This document shows positions 41,201-45,670 of a DNA stretch of 45,670 bases, piece by piece. The stretch's first letter is position 1. The number at the start of each line of letters is the position of its first letter. This DNA comes from Lingula anatina (taxonomy: Eukaryota; Brachiopoda; Lingulata; Lingulida; Lingulidae). The notes beneath the pieces were generated by a model, which was given only the letters and a program-made list of their open reading frames with translations, made no database searches and had not been told where the DNA came from. Location of the stretch: contig NW_019775436.1 of assembly GCF_001039355.2 (NCBI RefSeq), positions 705,510 through 751,179 on the forward strand. Reading direction: 5' to 3'. The translations under genes were made by a program, and so were the position numbers.

Positions 41201-41858
41201 CTACGGGAAAAGAAACCAAGGTTATCATACGATTTTAACAATTTTCAATTTAAGAAAATCATTTTCTGCATTTATTAGAGGGAGAGCGTCAATACTTGAA
41301 TAATGACCTTCAATTAATCTCTTTGTTTTTTTCACTTGTTTTCTGTTTGATTTACATGATATACATGACATACATTTTGACTAAAATGGGTTTGCAGTGC
41401 AGTAAAATTAGCTCCGATAGCAATAAGGGGATGTGGTAATTTTTTTTCAAATAAACTTTTAAAACGAATTTGATTATTCTGACGATAAATTATCAATCTT
41501 ACAACGATGCTGTCCACCCTTCCAAGCCACTTTTACTAGGTGCGTTTTCTAAGTGGGTGAGGCACGGTCGACCAATTTTAAAATTTTAAAATTTCGGTCA
41601 GCCTGGCAAAATACTTTGCCGTTCTTCCACCGACCCTTCGAGTAAGATCATCATTCTCGACGTGTTGGCAGAAAGTTCTGTTAAAATGTTCGGAGAAATC
41701 TTGAATATTACCCACTCGCAGCGAAATAGAACATGTCTCATTTATGTGGTGACGACATAAATGATTGTAGGTATTACAATGTAATTGGGCAATACCGTTA
41801 GCCAATTACAAGCTATTATAGAGGTTTACATTTCATTTAACAACATGCAATATAATGT

Positions 41859-42860
41859 CTGCACGTCCACAATACTGGGTAACAGCAGGTGGTGATCATC
41901 TTTGAAAGTCTGTTAAAATATTCTATGCGTTGGATTATAATGGGGGTGCTTTCATGTGAAAGGGGTGGATTTGTCTTATTACAACAGACAATTTCATGTA
42001 TCCAAATATTGCTGTGAATTTTAAACTTTTTTAATTTTAGCAGAAAATTACACTAAAACAGCGCTTAAATCTGGGACACAGACATACCAGCCCATTTTGC
42101 AGCTGTATATTATGGAAAAGAAAGCTCTCAGAAAAATATTGTCATGTTTTTTTTTTGTCATATCAGGGTACACACACTAGAGAAAAACAAAAATTACTCT
42201 TCGTCGCAAATTCTGATGGGTGACAAAAACGGATTGTTGTGCGTTACTTTTGTGTTCGTTTTCAACTTGAGAAGTACATTTGTATTATCTCCCAATCACT
42301 TGAACTACATATCGTTCAATTTAGATATCTGAAATACAGTCTGCCTTTCAAAAAACAACAACGTGTAAGGAAATCCTGACATCTGAGCGTGTAATCACAG
42401 ATGTTATGATCCAATCCTGTTTCGTGTCCTTCAGACTCGCACGACAACGAAACCACAGCTAGCGTGTAGTTCCGTTTCCGCATTCAGCTGCGGCCCAGGG
42501 ACTTAGACTAAAGAGTGGAAATTTTCACTGATGACGTTATGACCCGGTCACATGAATGTTAAATGAGTCTAATTAAATAAGCTCTATCTGGTTCACACTT
42601 TTGGGCGTGTAACTCACCAAAAACGACTTCATGTCATCGCTGTTTTATTGCCGATTCAGGATCGCAGCGTGCTTTCTCAACTCTGTGGAGTTAAGTTTAC
42701 TATTTCTTAATAATCTTTGAACGTGTTTAATGTTACATTTTCCAGAATTATGAATATCAAGTAAAATACGATGCGTATTCTAAGCGGAAAAAGTGCTGCC
42801 AAGATCGACGCCATGTTTCCCCATGTCCCAATTTTGTTACCCAGTATCGTGGACGTGCAG
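41859..42860. mobile_element. ~1.0-kb non-autonomous DNA transposon with 26-bp terminal inverted repeats
   Basis: The left end CTGCACGTCCACAATACTGG, then GTAACA, is inverted at the right end (TGTTACCCAGTATCGTGGAC, then GTGCAG) with one mismatch in 26. ATGT flanks both ends directly (41855-41858 and 42861-42864), a likely 4-bp target duplication. No transposase-like frame lies inside, so it would need an enzyme in trans. Confidence 0.75.
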
Positions 42861-42864
42861 ATGT

Positions 42865-44121
42865 ATGACAAAACGAGTCCTTCCGTGTTTTCACGACCAA
42901 ATGTTTCCGTAGAAATAAAGGATGGGATATTTTGAGTTTATGTTAACCGGGTATAGATACTTACGATTGTTAGCAACGTGATACGGGTATATTAAAGTTA
43001 TATATTGTAATTGTTATGCGTATAATAGAAAGGCCACAGTGGCAGATTTAGGGGGTATCAGCGGAGTCTTGACCCCCTCTTCAGCTTTTTGAAAAAATTC
43101 ACACCAATATTCCCCTTTTGATATTAAAATCATGACGAGTTGAATCATGGTTCTAAACCATCCAATGCCAGCCATTCTTAAAAAAATGGACCATTAATAA
43201 ACCATTAATAAACTCCTCAATTTAGTTCTATTCATTATTAGCGAGATAATATAGTGACAGGACACAGTCAAATATTTAGGATGAAACACGGCAAATCTGC
43301 ATCCTCATAGAAAGTAATTTGCAAAACCTTCGTTACCAGGCATTGTGAAAAAATATATTTGAAGTGGAGGACAAAAAGTGTCGGTAAAATAATTATGCCT
43401 CTCGTAATCCCCTTTTAGCGTAGTCTAATTTTTGTTAGTATTAATAACGTGCAAAAATTATCACAAAGAGTTGTTGTTTTTAAAACTTTTGTCACCAAAA
43501 TAACTTAAATCTTCGTTACTTCGTGCCTATACTAGCAAGGGGTGAATTTTCAAAATTTCAATATTTTATTTAAAAAATAAATCCTAGATTTATCACTATC
43601 TGTCATCGGAAATTTAGAAAAAGTGGAAATCACAGTGAATTTATCTTGGACTTCATTTTTCACTTTTCTGTTTGCTTAAAATGGACCTACATGTATATAC
43701 TGAGAATTAGTGGTAAAGTAACGCATGATAACACAAACATGTTTAAAACATTTTCGTTCCCTTGCGCACCTAAAAGGTATGTTAATAAAAGATAGCGAAT
43801 TAAAAATTGTATTTTTACAGGCGTATACTTCAGCTGTTCACTTTCTTCCTGTATACCTCAAAAGGCTTTAATAAAACACGTTACTTCGAACGTGATTTTC
43901 TATCAACATTAACTAGCTGGTAAACATGAAATAAACAGGAGCAACCCTTCAGTGATATTCAAGAACGTACACTGCTATTTAAGAACAGGTGCTAGGCTAA
44001 TGGAATCTGCCAATGAAAATGGCTTTAAAGCAATTATTCATGCCTAATATAAATAAAGCACACTTTGTCTTACTCTTCAACAATTCATAGGAAATTCTAC
44101 GTTTATTTCCAAGTCAAAATC
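42865..44121. other. Intergenic, upstream of the terminal GPCR gene
   Basis: AT-rich sequence without a protein-like frame. Near 43029-43110 a segment (CAGTGGCAGATTTAGGGGG) looks like one end of another dispersed element. A possible acceptor (ACAATTCATAG) ends at 44090, before the GPCR start. Confidence 0.5.
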
Positions 44122-45486
44122 ATGGTGTTCTACATTATTCCTATTTGTATTATGCAGTTTACATTTTTTCAGTTAAGTAATTTGTTTGCTGAGAATCCTG
44201 TTTCGCGAAGAGTTGGTAAGATTCAAGTGCTCTCCGAGTGTCACTTCAACCTTACAAGGCAATCATACGACCAGATGACAGCAACATTAGGACTGCCAGC
44301 CGAGACGACGGAAGTCCTAAAAATAATGGATTCAACTTGTCCCTTTCATAACATCAGTACGTTGGGCACGAGACGTGGAGCTATTATATTAACAGGAGTT
44401 GAAGGGGACAATTGCACTCAGCTGAAAGATAGCGCAAAAAGAAGCACTTTTGTTGACTTCAAGAAAACAGTCGACGGGTTGATGCTAGATGGCCTTAAGC
44501 GCATGTCTCAAATCGTCTTCGAAACCGATAATGAAGAGAAAAACATTTCAAGTGGCCACCGTAACCTTACACGAGATAAAAACTCTACAGCTAGCACGTA
44601 TGTGTGCATCGAAGCGTCACCTCGAAATCGTCATGTAAATTTAAATCATGATACCTCAGTCTTAAAAACTGCTTTTGAAGACAGATATTTCTATTGCTCA
44701 CCAAGGGTTTTGAGTGGACTGACAGACAGTTATCGAAAGACTGACTCTTGGTTTTCTAACGGTACATATTCTGAGTACTGCGGAATCGTCGAGTTGTCAA
44801 ATGAGCTTTTTACGCCCAGGTTGCTATACGGGGTGAACGAAGAAGAGTGCCTGGCCGGTAATACACAAGGAGATGAAGACACCAGTAATAAGTTGTATCT
44901 TTGCGTTGTGAAAGGTTCAGATCACATCTGCCCTTTCCGACCCAATACACTTCCGGTAGAAGTTTTAAATAACACGTGGGAAATAGCAAAGCGCGTATGC
45001 CCGATGGACGTGGAAGAGATAAAACCGCGTATGATTGTGAAAAGCGATCCTTTAGAGTGTTTCATATGGTTTTCCAAGGGCTCACTTTTGATCGTGGGTG
45101 AAGTTATCACCGCGTTAAATGTTTACATATATACAGTTTATGCCCTCTTACCGGTGTCCCTTTTGAGCAACATCATCGTCATTGTTGTTATTGTAACCGG
45201 CGAAAGAAGACTCAAAGGAAGATCAGAAACCAAGTCATTCTTGTCTTGTACCCTTGGTATAGCGCACTGCCTAAGTGCAGTGAGTGAGTGCGCACTGGCG
45301 ATAGTGACCAACACAGCTGGTATCTGGGAGTCCAGTGTTGTTTGTAACATTTCAGCCTTTGCAGGTATTTTTACATCCGACTGGTCTGCAGTTCTCATCT
45401 TCGTCATAACACTCGACAGGTTTCTTTTCGTCTGTTGGCCGTTAAAAACCAGATTTATATGGCCCAGAAAAATACTCTTCAAATCG
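44122..45486 (+). CDS. Rhodopsin-class GPCR with large Cys-rich ectodomain, 5' part (incomplete)
   Basis: The first in-frame ATG at 44122 begins a signal peptide (MVFYIIPICIMQFTFFQLS). About 310 ectodomain residues follow, with about eleven Cys and at least eight N-glycosylation sequons (for example NLT, NIS, NCT, NGT, NNT). TM1 is near residues 332-359 (LLSNIIVIVVIV, keeping Asn1.50), TM2 near 373-397, and TM3 near 408-434, ending LDRF in place of DRY (residues 432-434) after the disulfide Cys (VVCNIS). The frame ends in phase 0 at a strong donor (GTAAGT at 45487), so the rest is outside the window. The TM3 segment resembles LGR-type receptors, but the ectodomain shows no leucine-rich repeats. 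TM2 reads TLGIAHC where most receptors have LAxxD, so Asp2.50 is replaced by His. The ligand is unknown. Confidence 0.75.
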
Positions 45487-45670
45487 GTAAGTATCTTAGA
45501 TTTACAGAAATGAAAGGTACGGTTGTTAGATTTTTAAAATTATTTAAAATCTCGTTGTTGTCCTTTAAACGACAATGCTTAAATCTCAAGCGCATATATC
45601 CTTTTAAATCAAGACACCATCCGTTCTCAACACTCACGTTACTACTGGTCACGTTACTTTAATCCAATCG

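Noticed and set aside
41578-41805. Minus-strand 75-codon Cys/His-containing frame
   Set aside because: It has no splice borders or homology that I can recognise. It might be chance or an old element.
42321-42495. Minus-strand 59-codon frame with a signal-peptide-like start (MRKRNYTLAVVSLS) and a few Cys
   Set aside because: It is inside the transposon, too short to judge, and has no matching splice borders.
42618-42632. Minus-strand ATG AAG TCG TTT TTG followed by GTGAGT, as first exon of the lectin-like gene
   Set aside because: It lies inside the 1-kb transposon and no in-phase following exon could be found.
43029-43110. Another dispersed element (CAGTGGCAGATTTAGGGGG start)
   Set aside because: Only one end is recognisable and no inverted partner was found, so borders cannot be given.

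Overview
The window looks like nuclear DNA of an invertebrate animal. It is AT-rich and has many spliceosomal introns with GT..AG borders, microsatellites, and a dense load of short foldback (MITE-like) elements. No plasmid, viral or bacterial gene layout is visible. The GAPDH protein and the receptor types would fit a lophotrochozoan or an invertebrate deuterostome; the species cannot be fixed from the sequence.

Layout, left to right: (1) 442-497, minus: first coding exon of the mitochondrial 2-oxoglutarate/malate carrier (SLC25A11). (2) A ~400-bp shared upstream region, then 2186-8783, plus: a complete 10-coding-exon GAPDH gene of 336 residues, with five MITE-like elements in its introns. 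(3) 8784-11249: 3' UTR and intergenic DNA. (4) 11250-18336, plus: an unrecognised gene for a Lys-rich, cysteine-free, mostly disordered protein of about 554 residues, built from many small phase-0 exons. (5) 18337-22878: no gene found. (6) 22926-37527, plus: an unrecognised gene for a giant disordered protein of about 3794 residues with no cysteine. Most of it comes from a single 9986-bp exon that holds several repeat arrays and recurring short motifs. (7) 37528-44121: repeat-rich DNA with a GPCR 3' fragment (plus), a C-type-lectin-like terminal exon (minus), a local duplication and a ~1-kb non-autonomous DNA transposon. (8) 44122-45486, plus: 5' part of a rhodopsin-class GPCR with a large Cys-rich, glycosylated ectodomain, continuing past the window.

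SLC25A11 and GAPDH are divergent and both serve energy metabolism: GAPDH reduces NAD in glycolysis, and the carrier is part of the malate-aspartate shuttle that moves those electrons into mitochondria, so a shared promoter is plausible. The two disordered-protein genes are neighbours in the same orientation, both lack cysteine, and neither matches a family I know. They are the best candidates for something undescribed. The giant protein repeats a composite unit: an acidic Ser/Asp/Glu cluster followed by a short alternating hydrophobic peptide, together with SLxVP and KAD peptides. This suggests a multivalent phospho-regulated scaffold, but that is inference.
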